64,000 nucleotides of DNA, from NCBI GenBank assembly GCA_937880095.1, contig CALFLK010000028.1:13119-77118 (forward strand), written 5' to 3'. The notes beneath the pieces were generated by a model. It searched no databases and was not told the DNA's origin. It saw nothing but the letters and a program-made list of their open reading frames with translations. This document shows positions 33,585 through 42,795 of the stretch, piece by piece. The stretch is from an uncultured Faecalibacterium sp. Its GTDB lineage: Bacteria; Bacillota; Clostridia; Oscillospirales; Ruminococcaceae. Both the position numbers and the translations under genes were made by a program. Position 1 is the first letter of the stretch. Each line of letters begins with the position of its first letter.

Positions 33585-36203
33585 GTGGCGGAATATTCCC
33601 CCATGATGCAGCAGTATTTTGAGGTCAAAAAACAGCATCAGGATGCCATTCTTTTTTATAGATTGGGCGACTTCTACGAAATGTTTTTTGACGATGCCCT
33701 GATTGCTTCCCGCGAGCTGGATTTGACGCTTACCGGGCGCAACTGCGGTCAGGAAGAACGCGCCCCCATGTGCGGTGTGCCGTTCCACAGCTATGAAAGC
33801 TATATGGCGCGTCTGATTGCAAAGGGCTATAAAGTAGCCATTTGTGAACAGGTAGAAGACCCGGCAACTGCCAAGGGTCTGGTCAAGCGTGACATTATCC
33901 GTGTGGTAACGCCGGGTACGGTCATTGAAAGCAGTATGCTGCAGGATGACAAAAACAATTATCTTTGCAGTGTGTACCTGAAAGGCAACAAAGCAGGCAT
34001 CTGCTTTGCCGATGTTTCCACAGGTACTTCCTACGCTACGGAGCTTTCCGGCGGAAAAATCGCCAACGCCATTATCACCGAACTGTGTCGTTATCATCCC
34101 AGCGAGATTTTGCTGAACGCAAATTCTCTGGATGTACGGGAAATCACATCGTATGTGAAAAAGCAGATGCAGTGCTCTATGGAGCTGATGGAGGACGAAT
34201 GTTATTCGCCCGGTCTGGTCAAGACCACGCTGGAAAACCAGTTTGGTCGTGATTGGAGTACGCATATCGACATTGACCCGAAGGGTCTGGTACGGTATGC
34301 GTTCAGTGCTCTGCTGCAATATCTGCATGAAACCCAGATCAAGGGTGTAGAGCGGCTGAAAACCGTAGAGAATTACAGCGAAGCACAGTTTATGCAGCTT
34401 TCCCCGGTAACGCGTGCCAATTTGGAATTAACCGAAACCATGCGTGGCAGAGAAAAGCGTGGTACGCTGCTTTGGGTGCTGGATAAAACCCGTACTGCCA
34501 TGGGTAAGCGTTTGCTGCGTACCCGTGTGGAACAGCCTTTGGTATCCAGCGCGCAAATCAATGCGCGTCTGAATATGGTGGACAGTCTGTATCAGGAGAA
34601 CATGGTTCGCAGCGAACTGCTGGACGAACTGCGTTATATCTTTGATATGGAGCGTCTGATGACCCGTACCGTGTACGGCTCCGCAACGCCGAAGGAAGTT
34701 TTTGCTCTGGCACAGACCTGCGACCATTTGCCGCGCCTGAAAGAATTGGCAATGCAGCCGGAATGTGAAGAACTGCACGATTTGGCACAGGATATTGATT
34801 TGCTGGATGATGTGCGGGAGCGTATTTATGCAGCAATTCAGCCGGAAGCACCTTCTTCGTTGAAGGATGGCGGTGTTATTCAGAAAGGCTACAATGCCGA
34901 GCTGGATGAACTGCGCGCTTTGCAGGATGACAGCAAGAGCGTACTGGCAGAAATGGAAGCCCGTATGCGGGAGGAAACCGGTATTCCTAAGCTGAAAATC
35001 GGCTTCAACCGCGTATTTGGTTACTATATCGAGGTCAGCAACTCCTATAAGGATCAGGTTCCCGAAACCTATATCCGCAAGCAGACCCTGACCAACGGTG
35101 AGCGTTACATTACTCAGGAACTGAAGGATTTGGAAAATCGCATTCTGGGTGCGCACGAGCGTCTAATCGTTCTGGAGCGTCAGCTGTTCAATGACGTGCT
35201 GGAAATGCTGTCTGCACAGCTGACCCGCATTCAGGACACCGCAACTGCGATTGCCCAGCTGGATGTTGCAGCTGCTTTGGCGCAGGTCGCTGTGGATAAC
35301 AACTATTGCCGCCCGGTGGTGGATGATTCGGACGAACTTAAGATTATGGAAGGCAGACACCCTGTTGTAGAGCAGGTGTTCTCCGGCAGTCTGTTTGTTC
35401 CGAATGATACCCTGCTGGACTGCGACCAAAATCGCTGTATGATTATCACTGGCCCCAATATGGCAGGTAAATCTACATATATGCGTCAAAATGCGCTGAT
35501 TGCGTTGATGGCCCAGATCGGTTCGTTTGTTCCGGCAAAAGAGTGCCATGTGGGTGTGGTGGATTCCATCTTTACCCGCGTTGGCGCATCGGACGATTTG
35601 GCGGCGGGTCAGTCTACCTTTATGGTGGAAATGACCGAAGTTGCCGAGATTTTGAAAAATGCAACCACGAAGAGCCTTGTTATTTTGGACGAGATCGGTC
35701 GCGGTACTTCTACCTTTGACGGTATGAGTATTGCCCGCGCTGTGGTAGAACATATTACGGATAAATCGCAGGGATTGGGCTGCAAAACTTTGTTTGCAAC
35801 CCACTACCACGAGCTGACCGATTTGGAACAGGCCATCGAAGGCGTTAAGAATTATAATATTGCCGTTAAAAAACGCGGTGAGGATATTACCTTCCTGCGT
35901 AAGATTGTACCTGGACCGGCAGATGACAGTTACGGTATCGAAGTTGCCAAACTGGCAGGTTTGCCCGGTACCGTTACACGCCGCGCACGGCAGGTATTGA
36001 AAGTGCTGGAGTCAAATGCGCCCAACCATAATCCGGTAGAGCAGCTGGGCTTTGATGAGCTGGAGGAGTACACTTCTCCGGCAATTCCGTCTGAGCTGAT
36101 GGAAAAACTGGAAAAGATGGATGTAAACACGCTGACTCCCATTGAAGCACTGAATTTCCTGTATGAATTGAAAAAGACCCTGCAAGGATCGATTTCCGGC
36201 TGA
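33585..36203 (+). CDS. mutS: DNA mismatch repair protein MutS
   Basis: 872 residues from GTG 33585, with AGGTGAT upstream; an in-frame GTG nine bases earlier overlaps that site. The mismatch-reading FYE is F30-Y31-E32. The connector, lever and clamp regions follow and the ATPase has Walker A GPNMAGKST (about 623-631), signature STFMVEMTE, Walker B VILDEIGRGTSTFDG and H-loop ATHYHEL. The C-terminal tail includes a helix-turn-helix and a linker of about 60 residues. Confidence 0.98.
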   Translation: MAEYSPMMQQYFEVKKQHQDAILFYRLGDFYEMFFDDALIASRELDLTLTGRNCGQEERAPMCGVPFHSYESYMARLIAKGYKVAICEQVEDPATAKGLVKRDIIRVVTPGTVIESSMLQDDKNNYLCSVYLKGNKAGICFADVSTGTSYATELSGGKIANAIITELCRYHPSEILLNANSLDVREITSYVKKQMQCSMELMEDECYSPGLVKTTLENQFGRDWSTHIDIDPKGLVRYAFSALLQYLHETQIKGVERLKTVENYSEAQFMQLSPVTRANLELTETMRGREKRGTLLWVLDKTRTAMGKRLLRTRVEQPLVSSAQINARLNMVDSLYQENMVRSELLDELRYIFDMERLMTRTVYGSATPKEVFALAQTCDHLPRLKELAMQPECEELHDLAQDIDLLDDVRERIYAAIQPEAPSSLKDGGVIQKGYNAELDELRALQDDSKSVLAEMEARMREETGIPKLKIGFNRVFGYYIEVSNSYKDQVPETYIRKQTLTNGERYITQELKDLENRILGAHERLIVLERQLFNDVLEMLSAQLTRIQDTATAIAQLDVAAALAQVAVDNNYCRPVVDDSDELKIMEGRHPVVEQVFSGSLFVPNDTLLDCDQNRCMIITGPNMAGKSTYMRQNALIALMAQIGSFVPAKECHVGVVDSIFTRVGASDDLAAGQSTFMVEMTEVAEILKNATTKSLVILDEIGRGTSTFDGMSIARAVVEHITDKSQGLGCKTLFATHYHELTDLEQAIEGVKNYNIAVKKRGEDITFLRKIVPGPADDSYGIEVAKLAGLPGTVTRRARQVLKVLESNAPNHNPVEQLGFDELEEYTSPAIPSELMEKLEKMDVNTLTPIEALNFLYELKKTLQGSISG

Positions 36204-36229
36204 GCAGGGGAGGAAAGTGAGGAATCGCC

Positions 36230-38362
36230 ATGGCAGTGATTCATGTATTGGATAAGCATACCGCCGAGCTGATCGCTGCAGGCGAAGTGGTCGAACGCCC
36301 GGCTTCTGTGGTAAAGGAACTGGTGGAAAATGCAATCGATGCAGGTTCGCACCAGATCACGGTTACCATCGAATCGGGCGGTGTTCGCTTTATCGAAGTC
36401 AGTGACGACGGAAGCGGCATCGAACCGGAGTACATCAGCAAGGCGTTTATCCGCCATGCAACCAGTAAAATTGAAAAAGAATCGGATCTGTACAGCATTC
36501 ATACGCTGGGATTCCGTGGCGAAGCTTTGGCATCCATTGCCAGTGTGGCGCGGGTCGAGGTTTTGACCAAAACGGAAATGGACGAGTTTGCTTGTTCTTA
36601 TCGCATCGAAGGCGGTGAAGAACTGGGCTTTGATGTGGGCGCACGCGGTGTGGGTACGACGATTCGCGTAAAGGATTTGTTTTACAATACACCTGCCCGC
36701 ATGAAGTTCCTAAAAAAAGATGCCAGCGAAGGAACCTTTGTGGCAGATGTGGTGAACCATGCCGCACTGAGTCACCCGGAGATTCGCTTTAAGTTCGTGC
36801 GAGAGGGCAAAGTGCAGTATGTCACGCCCGGCGATGGCAAACTGCGCAGCGCAGTCTATACGGTTTTGGGCAAGGAGTTTGCGCGGGATTTGCTGGAGGT
36901 GGACGCATCCACTGCACAGTACACTACGCGTGGTTTGGTTACACCGCCGCGCAGCTGCCGTGCAAGCCGCGGTATGCAGATCTTTTTCATCAATGGGCGA
37001 TATGTTAAAAATCGTACCATGATGGCGGCATTGGAAAGTGCATTCAAGGGCACCACTATGCAGGGTAAATTCCCCGGCGGTGTGCTGATGCTGGAAATGC
37101 CTCCGGATTTGATTGATGTAAACGTACACCCTGCAAAAACAGAGGTTCGTTTCTCGCGAGAAAATGATGTGTTTGAAGCGGTGTATCACGCCGTCAAAAC
37201 CGCATTGAGTCAGGCCGGTTCCGGCGAACAGCGTTTCCATTTCACAGAAAGCGAAAAGGCAAAACCGGCTGCACTGAAACCGGAAAAAGTGGTTTCAAAC
37301 AGCGATGCTGTAAAACGTACTGCACCCATCCAGCAACCTAGTGCTGTGGGATTACCTGCGGTGAAAAAAGCAGAACCGGATGTCAAAATCATCCAGTCAG
37401 CCGACGAGGATATTTTGACGGTAGCTCCGGTGGAAGCACCCAGACCCTTTATGGGAAAGATGCACGATACCAAATTGCATTTGAGCAGCCCGGTATTTCG
37501 TGCGCCAGTAGGGGACGACCGTGATTTAGATATCCTGCCGGAAGCGCCTATTTCGGTGTCGGAAGATTTGGCGGATTGGAAATCGTCGGCAAAGCAGAAA
37601 CCGCAGGAGCCTGAACCAGAAGAAGCGGAACAGAATACAGAAACCATAGAAGAGCCGATTGTGGAATTTCAGCCGGAAGAAGTAGTGGAAACATCCACTG
37701 AACCAACTGCATTGCCGGCAATTCCGGAAGAGAAAACACAAGCAAAATTGGAAACCCAGCAGCAGATGTCATTTTTGCCGGAACCGGAAATCGAACCGCT
37801 GCGTTTGGTTGGCGAGGTATTCCATACTTACATCATTACGGAGCGCGGCAACGAGCTTTGTCTGATTGACAAACACGCTGCCCACGAGCGGATTTTGTTT
37901 GAAAAGCTGGCAAAGGATTATGGCAATGTGGCAGGTCAACTGCTGCTGTCACCTGTGGCAGTCAATCTGACTGCTGCGGAAAAGCAGGCTGTGTTGGAAA
38001 ACAAAGAGATGTTGTTCTCTGCCGGTATGGATGTGGACGATTTTGGTGGTAATACCGTTGTCGTCCGTGAAGTACCGTGCGATGTACAGCCTGACGATGT
38101 GGAAAGTCTGCTGGTTGAACTGGCAGACAAACTGGCAAAGGGCAGTCGGGATGCTTTGGGCGAAAAGACCGAATGGGTACTGCACTCCATTGCCTGCCGC
38201 GCAGCGGTAAAAGCAGGAGACCGCACCCATCCGGAAGAACTGGTGCATCTGGCGGAAGAAATCCTTTCCGGCAAGATTCCGCCGTTCTGCCCGCATGGAC
38301 GACCCTGCGTATTGAAATTGACGAAAAAGGAGTTGGAGAAACAGTTTGGCAGACTTGTCTAA
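36230..38362 (+). CDS. mutL: DNA mismatch repair protein MutL
   Basis: 710 residues. The GHKL ATPase part has IAAGEVVERPASVVKELVEN and AIDAG, DDGSGIE and GFRGEAL. A long acidic, low-complexity linker (about 330-525) separates it from the C-terminal dimer domain, which has the endonuclease motif DKHAAHERI (D547 onward), ACRAAVKAGD and CPHGRP. It is therefore a nicking-competent MutL, as expected where MutH is absent. It starts 26 bp after mutS and its end overlaps miaA. Confidence 0.97.
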   Translation: MAVIHVLDKHTAELIAAGEVVERPASVVKELVENAIDAGSHQITVTIESGGVRFIEVSDDGSGIEPEYISKAFIRHATSKIEKESDLYSIHTLGFRGEALASIASVARVEVLTKTEMDEFACSYRIEGGEELGFDVGARGVGTTIRVKDLFYNTPARMKFLKKDASEGTFVADVVNHAALSHPEIRFKFVREGKVQYVTPGDGKLRSAVYTVLGKEFARDLLEVDASTAQYTTRGLVTPPRSCRASRGMQIFFINGRYVKNRTMMAALESAFKGTTMQGKFPGGVLMLEMPPDLIDVNVHPAKTEVRFSRENDVFEAVYHAVKTALSQAGSGEQRFHFTESEKAKPAALKPEKVVSNSDAVKRTAPIQQPSAVGLPAVKKAEPDVKIIQSADEDILTVAPVEAPRPFMGKMHDTKLHLSSPVFRAPVGDDRDLDILPEAPISVSEDLADWKSSAKQKPQEPEPEEAEQNTETIEEPIVEFQPEEVVETSTEPTALPAIPEEKTQAKLETQQQMSFLPEPEIEPLRLVGEVFHTYIITERGNELCLIDKHAAHERILFEKLAKDYGNVAGQLLLSPVAVNLTAAEKQAVLENKEMLFSAGMDVDDFGGNTVVVREVPCDVQPDDVESLLVELADKLAKGSRDALGEKTEWVLHSIACRAAVKAGDRTHPEELVHLAEEILSGKIPPFCPHGRPCVLKLTKKELEKQFGRLV

Positions 38363-39296
38363 ACCTGCTGTTTTAGCAGTGGCAGGCCCCACCGCAAGCG
38401 GAAAAACCAGTCTTGGCGTTTTCCTGGCTGCGGAGCTGGGCTGCGAAATTATCAGCACCGACTCTATGCAAATTTATAAAGATCTGGATGTAGGTACCGC
38501 AAAGGTGACCCCGGAAGAAATGTGCGGGATTCCGCATCATTGTCTGGATATCCGCACACCGGAAGAAACTTTCAGCGTGGCGGATTTTGTGGATTTGGCG
38601 AATGCGACTACACAGCAGATTTTGCAGCGTGGTAACATTCCGCTGCTGGTGGGCGGTACAGGGCTTTATCTGGAAAGTTATCTGAAGGGTATGCGCTTTG
38701 CCCCCGACAAGACCGACCCAGCCATCCGTCAGGCGCTTTCGCAGGAATTGGCGGAAGTAGGCGCAGAAGAAATGTACCGCCGTCTGGAACAGGTTGACCC
38801 GGAAGCCGCACACGCTACCCATCCCAATAATACGGTGCGTGTACTGCGCGCACTGGAGCATTACCGCGCAACAGGACACACCCTGTCCGAACAGCGGAAA
38901 ATGTCTCTGCCGGAAGAACCGCCCTATCGTTCGCTGGTGTTCGGGTTGGATTTTCCGGATCGGGCACAGCTGTATCAGCGGATTGACCTGCGTGTTGACC
39001 TGATGATGCAGCAGGGACTTTTGGAAGAAGCAGAGCTGGTGTATCAGAATCAGGAAACATATCGCACGGCGGCGCAGGCAATCGGCTATAAGGAGTTCTT
39101 CCCGTATTTCAAGCAGGAAAGTGCGCTGGAACCCTGTGTGGAAAAGCTGAAACAGGCATCCCGAAACTATGCAAAACGTCAGCTGACTTGGTTCCGCCGA
39201 ATGGAGAATATCTGCTGGCTGGATGCAGGCGCACCGGATGTGAAAGAAATCGCACTGGAAAAGGCGCGGCAGTTTTTGCAGACGTCTGCACAGTAA
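38346..39296 (+). CDS. miaA: tRNA dimethylallyltransferase MiaA
   Basis: 316 residues, TTG start inside the end of mutL (17-bp overlap) with GGAG upstream. P-loop GPTASGKT (14-21), DSMQIYKDLDVGTAK (about 38-52), and GGTGLYLESYLKG (about 101-113) are conserved. It prenylates A37 of tRNAs reading UNN codons; MiaB, upstream in the run, completes the modification. Confidence 0.97.
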   Translation: MADLSKPAVLAVAGPTASGKTSLGVFLAAELGCEIISTDSMQIYKDLDVGTAKVTPEEMCGIPHHCLDIRTPEETFSVADFVDLANATTQQILQRGNIPLLVGGTGLYLESYLKGMRFAPDKTDPAIRQALSQELAEVGAEEMYRRLEQVDPEAAHATHPNNTVRVLRALEHYRATGHTLSEQRKMSLPEEPPYRSLVFGLDFPDRAQLYQRIDLRVDLMMQQGLLEEAELVYQNQETYRTAAQAIGYKEFFPYFKQESALEPCVEKLKQASRNYAKRQLTWFRRMENICWLDAGAPDVKEIALEKARQFLQTSAQ

Positions 39297-39323
39297 ACGG
39301 GCATAAGGCGTGAGAGGTGTACT

Positions 39324-40595
39324 ATGAGAAAAAAGAAAATACCCTGGGCGCCGATTGTTATGGCGCTGCTGTTGATTCCGGCGGGATATGTTGCCGTTCA
39401 GATTCATAGTGCTACCAAGGTGATTTACGAATACGAATCTGTGATTCAGTACCAGATGACAGACAGCATGGAGGCAGAAGGTGTTCTGCTGTATCAGGAA
39501 ACGCCTGTGGAAGGCGGCGGTACACAGGGCTATCTGGTCAAGGATGGCGAACGTGTTTCTCCGGGTACACCGCTGGCTGAAATTTACACCAGTAGTGAGC
39601 AGGCAGGCGTAAGCACGCAGCTTGCAGAAATCGAGGCCCAGATTTCTCTGCTGGAAAAATCACAGAATACAGCCTCAACGCAGATTGACGTTTTAATGTC
39701 CCAGCGTGGCAGCTCGATTTATAATCTGCTGGATGCCATCGACAAAAACAAATGGGACAAAATCGATACTTTGCAGAAGGACTATCTGATGGCACAAAAC
39801 AAGCTGCAGGTCACCACGGGTGAAATTGATAACTTTAACCCGTTGATTGAACAGCTGAAACAGGAAAAAGAACAGCTGCAGGCGCAGCTGTCCGGATTGG
39901 ATTCGGTTGCATCGCCCAGCGGTGGCTATTTTGTCAGTGCAGAAAATACACAGCTGATCAATACGGATCAGGAAACGATTCACTCGATGAATCCGCAGCA
40001 GCTGCAGGATGCACTGGATTCCGGCTTGGAAAAAGATATGTCGGGCATGATGGGTAAAATCGTGTCGGGCTATACCTGGCAGTTTACCGGCGTGTGTAGC
40101 CTGAAAGACAGCGAACGCTTTGAAGGCGTGAAAACGGTGCAAATCAGCTTCCCCGGTAAAATGGAAAGCACACTGAAGGCAAACGTGGTCAGCGTTGAAA
40201 AAGACGAAGACAATGATGTAGCAAAGTTCACGCTGCAGTGTGATTATGTCAATGCAGATGTGTTAAAGCTGGGGCAGGAAACGGCTCGCATTGACTTTGC
40301 AACCTATACGGGCTTGCGTGTGAATGCAGATGCAGTGCGTTATGTACTGGAAAAGCCGGACAGCGACAGCACAGAGGAAACCGAAAAGCACGAGGGCGAA
40401 AATTATGTGCCCGGTGTATATGTAAAGTATGGCAATCTGGCACGCTTCCGCCGCATCAAGGAAATTTACCGGGATCAGACCGGAAAGTACATTCTGGTAC
40501 CGCTGGATGGCGGCATCGGCAAGGAAAGCGAGATTCGTTTGTACGACGAAGTCATCGTATCCGGTCAGGATTTGTACGACGGAAAACTTTTATAG
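39324..40595 (+). CDS. HlyD-like single-pass membrane protein of the division gene region
   Basis: 423 residues. A short basic N-terminus and one helix (about 8-25) anchor the protein; the rest is outside. GYLVKDGERVSPGTPLAEIY (about 69-88) resembles the biotinyl-lipoyl half-motif of HlyD adaptors, a coiled-coil region follows (about 95-200, e.g. LIEQLKQEKEQLQAQLSGL), and a beta-rich second half ends with ILVPLDGGIGKES and VIVSGQDLYDG. No partner ABC transporter is adjacent. From memory, similar genes sit upstream of sepF in other Clostridia. Function unknown; a cell-envelope scaffold is possible. Confidence 0.7.
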   Translation: MRKKKIPWAPIVMALLLIPAGYVAVQIHSATKVIYEYESVIQYQMTDSMEAEGVLLYQETPVEGGGTQGYLVKDGERVSPGTPLAEIYTSSEQAGVSTQLAEIEAQISLLEKSQNTASTQIDVLMSQRGSSIYNLLDAIDKNKWDKIDTLQKDYLMAQNKLQVTTGEIDNFNPLIEQLKQEKEQLQAQLSGLDSVASPSGGYFVSAENTQLINTDQETIHSMNPQQLQDALDSGLEKDMSGMMGKIVSGYTWQFTGVCSLKDSERFEGVKTVQISFPGKMESTLKANVVSVEKDEDNDVAKFTLQCDYVNADVLKLGQETARIDFATYTGLRVNADAVRYVLEKPDSDSTEETEKHEGENYVPGVYVKYGNLARFRRIKEIYRDQTGKYILVPLDGGIGKESEIRLYDEVIVSGQDLYDGKLL

Positions 40596-40606
40596 ACTCT
40601 TTTATA

Positions 40607-40635
40607 TTGACATCTGCGTTAAAAAAAACGATAAT
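40607..40635 (+). promoter_or_regulatory. sigma-A-type promoter of sepF
   Basis: TTGACA, 17 bp, GATAAT, about 70 bp before the sepF start. Confidence 0.7.
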
Positions 40636-40705
40636 AATAAAATGTATGATAATATACTGTATGCTTTAGAGTTATTCCGGCGTACAGAGTAAAGGAGTTT
40701 GGATT

Positions 40706-41176
40706 ATGGCATTCATGGACACTCTGAAGAATATTTTTTCTCCGGATGAGGAGGACGAATATGATTACATTGATGATGCTTCTGAAATGGTAAATGGCAA
40801 CCCTTCTCTGCGTGTGGAAGATGGCTACGAAGATCACAGCGGACGTGACAATGCTGCCGCTTCCAAGCGCAACAAGGTCGTCAATATCAATGCAACCACC
40901 CAGCTGAAAGTGGTTCTGGTCAAGCCGGAGCGCTTTGAAGACGCCAGCGCGGTTGCAGACCACCTGAACAGTAAGCATACCGTCGTTTTGAACCTGGAAT
41001 CTACGAACAAGGAAGTTTCCCGCCGTCTGGTCGATTTCCTGTCTGGTGTGGCTTATGCAAACAACGGTCAGATCAAGCGTGTGGCAAACAGCACCTTTAT
41101 CATTACCCCGTACAACGTAGATATTATGGGCGATCTGCTGGACGAACTGGAGAGCAATGGTGCCTTCTTCGGTTGA
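40706..41176 (+). CDS. sepF: cell division protein SepF
   Basis: 156 residues. The amphipathic N-terminus MAFMDTLKNIFSPDEEDEYD is the membrane-targeting helix plus acidic linker; the C-terminal domain (about 65-150) has VVLVKPERFEDASAVADHL, VVLNLESTNKEVSRRLVDFL and GVAYANNGQIKRVANSTFII. SepF bundles FtsZ and ties the Z ring to the membrane. Its end overlaps ylmH by 20 bp. Confidence 0.97.
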   Translation: MAFMDTLKNIFSPDEEDEYDYIDDASEMVNGNPSLRVEDGYEDHSGRDNAAASKRNKVVNINATTQLKVVLVKPERFEDASAVADHLNSKHTVVLNLESTNKEVSRRLVDFLSGVAYANNGQIKRVANSTFIITPYNVDIMGDLLDELESNGAFFG

Positions 41177-41960
41177 TTTACAGCGCCGCGGTTTTTTACC
41201 GCCGCAAAATGATGCAGAACGCACACTGGTTCGCCATGCGGAGGATTTGGCACGCATTGCGCAGACCCGCGGGATTGCCTGTTACTCGGATTTCTTAAGC
41301 GATCGGGAGCAGGATCTAGTGCAGTCAGCTATGAATCGCAGCAAATGCGATTGTTGGCACTGGGACGGCGGCTGGGAAGATGCAGAGCGAAAAGTGCTTT
41401 GTGTGGAACCGGAAGACAGCTACCCGGATTCTCCGGTGGTATGCATTCAGGTAAAATGCCGTTTGATGTCCGGTATGTCCGCTCCGTTGCACAAAGATTA
41501 CTTGGGCAGCCTGATGGGGCTTTCCATGAAGCGGGAAGCGCTGGGCGACATTGTTTTACCGCCGGATGAAAACGGAACCGCCTACGTTTTTGCATTGCGC
41601 AATGCAGCACGTCTGATTTTGATGGAGCTAGATCGCATTGGTAATATCAGTGTGATTTGTTCGGAAATGGACGTTGTTCCACAGTTCCGACAGGCGGAAC
41701 GGGAAATTCGTACCGCAACGGTTTCGTCTTTGCGGCTGGATGCAGTGTTGGCAGCAATGCTGCGCTGCAGCAGAGGACAGGCAGCTGAATTGATTGCGGC
41801 TGGCAGGGTGCAGATCAATCATGTGCTGGTATCCAGCGTACATGCACCGGTTTATGTGGATGATATTTTTACCATCCGGGGAAAAGGCCGCTATAAACTG
41901 ACGGACTTACCCGGTAAGAGTAAAAAAGATCGAAGCATTATTGCATTTTTTCAGTTTTAA
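41157..41960 (+). CDS. ylmH: YlmH-type S4-domain RNA-binding protein
   Basis: 267 residues. The N-terminal region has the YlmH pattern (CYSDFLSDREQDLV, FRQAEREIRTATVSSLRLD) and the S4 domain (about 190-245) has SRGQAAELIAAGRVQINHV. YlmH is co-conserved with sepF and divIVA; it binds ribosome-stalled peptidyl-tRNA complexes in B. subtilis. The YggT gene often found between sepF and ylmH is missing here. Confidence 0.92.
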   Translation: MVPSSVDLQRRGFLPPQNDAERTLVRHAEDLARIAQTRGIACYSDFLSDREQDLVQSAMNRSKCDCWHWDGGWEDAERKVLCVEPEDSYPDSPVVCIQVKCRLMSGMSAPLHKDYLGSLMGLSMKREALGDIVLPPDENGTAYVFALRNAARLILMELDRIGNISVICSEMDVVPQFRQAEREIRTATVSSLRLDAVLAAMLRCSRGQAAELIAAGRVQINHVLVSSVHAPVYVDDIFTIRGKGRYKLTDLPGKSKKDRSIIAFFQF

Positions 41961-42003
41961 GAAAATGATTACGAACTACTAGAAAGTAAGCGGAGGAATC
42001 CAA

Positions 42004-42726
42004 ATGGTTACTGCACAAGAAGTACATAGCGTTACCTTCGATAAGGGCCTGCGTGGTTACAACATGGAGCAGGTGGACGAGTTTTTGGATCGCATTGCGG
42101 AGCAGCTGGAAGCAGATGAAAAGAAAATTGCTGAGCTGAATGCCAATAATGACGAGCTGAAGGATAAGCTGCTGGAGCTGGCACAGAAGCTGGAAAGCTA
42201 TCACAATGATGAAGACGCACTGAAGTCTGCATTACTGAACGCACAGCGTATGGGCGAGAATGTGATCAAAGAAGCACGTCAGAAAGCAGATGTGCTGGAG
42301 CGTGAGTCCCGCATTCGTTCCGAGGATATCCTGCGTGCCGGCATGGAAAAGATTAAAGAGCAGGAAATCGAGCTGGAGCGCATTAAATCTGAGGTTGCAC
42401 AGTTCAAGGCAAGTGTCCTGGGCCTGTACAAACTGCATATTGAATCCTTGAGTAAGCTGCCCGGTGCTGATGAAAAAGCACCGGCTGCACAGCCCGCACA
42501 GGAACCTGTTCAGCAGACTGCTGTGGAAGAAGTAGTAGAGCCGGAACCGGCTCCTGTAGAAGCTGCTCCGGAAGAGCAGCCTGCAGCAGAACCCGAGACG
42601 AAAGTCGAAGAAACTTCTGCCGAAGAAAACTTCTGGCAGAAGGATGAAGAAGACCTGACGGAGGACATCGCCGAGCCTATGTCCGGCAACAGCGAGAACT
42701 TCCGTGGTATCACATTTAGTGATTGA
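42004..42726 (+). CDS. divIVA: cell division/polar protein DivIVA
   Basis: 240 residues. The N-terminal membrane-binding domain has FDKGLRGYNMEQVDEFLDRI (about 13-32), then two coiled-coil stretches (about 35-70 and 85-140). The C-terminal 80 residues are low-complexity, rich in Glu, Ala, Pro, and end in NFRGITFSD, which could be a partner-binding motif. DivIVA marks curved membranes at septum and poles; it also anchors the chromosome during sporulation. GGAGG precedes the start. Confidence 0.95.
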   Translation: MVTAQEVHSVTFDKGLRGYNMEQVDEFLDRIAEQLEADEKKIAELNANNDELKDKLLELAQKLESYHNDEDALKSALLNAQRMGENVIKEARQKADVLERESRIRSEDILRAGMEKIKEQEIELERIKSEVAQFKASVLGLYKLHIESLSKLPGADEKAPAAQPAQEPVQQTAVEEVVEPEPAPVEAAPEEQPAAEPETKVEETSAEENFWQKDEEDLTEDIAEPMSGNSENFRGITFSD

Positions 42727-42795
42727 TAGAGGGAAACAAAAAAGAAACCGGAATGCATGGTGCATTTCGGGAAAGACATGAGGAGAGTGGAACCA

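Noticed and set aside
42727..42795. T-box leader for ileS
   Set aside because: The gap is only about 70 bp with a simple hairpin; no T-box sequence or specifier stem.
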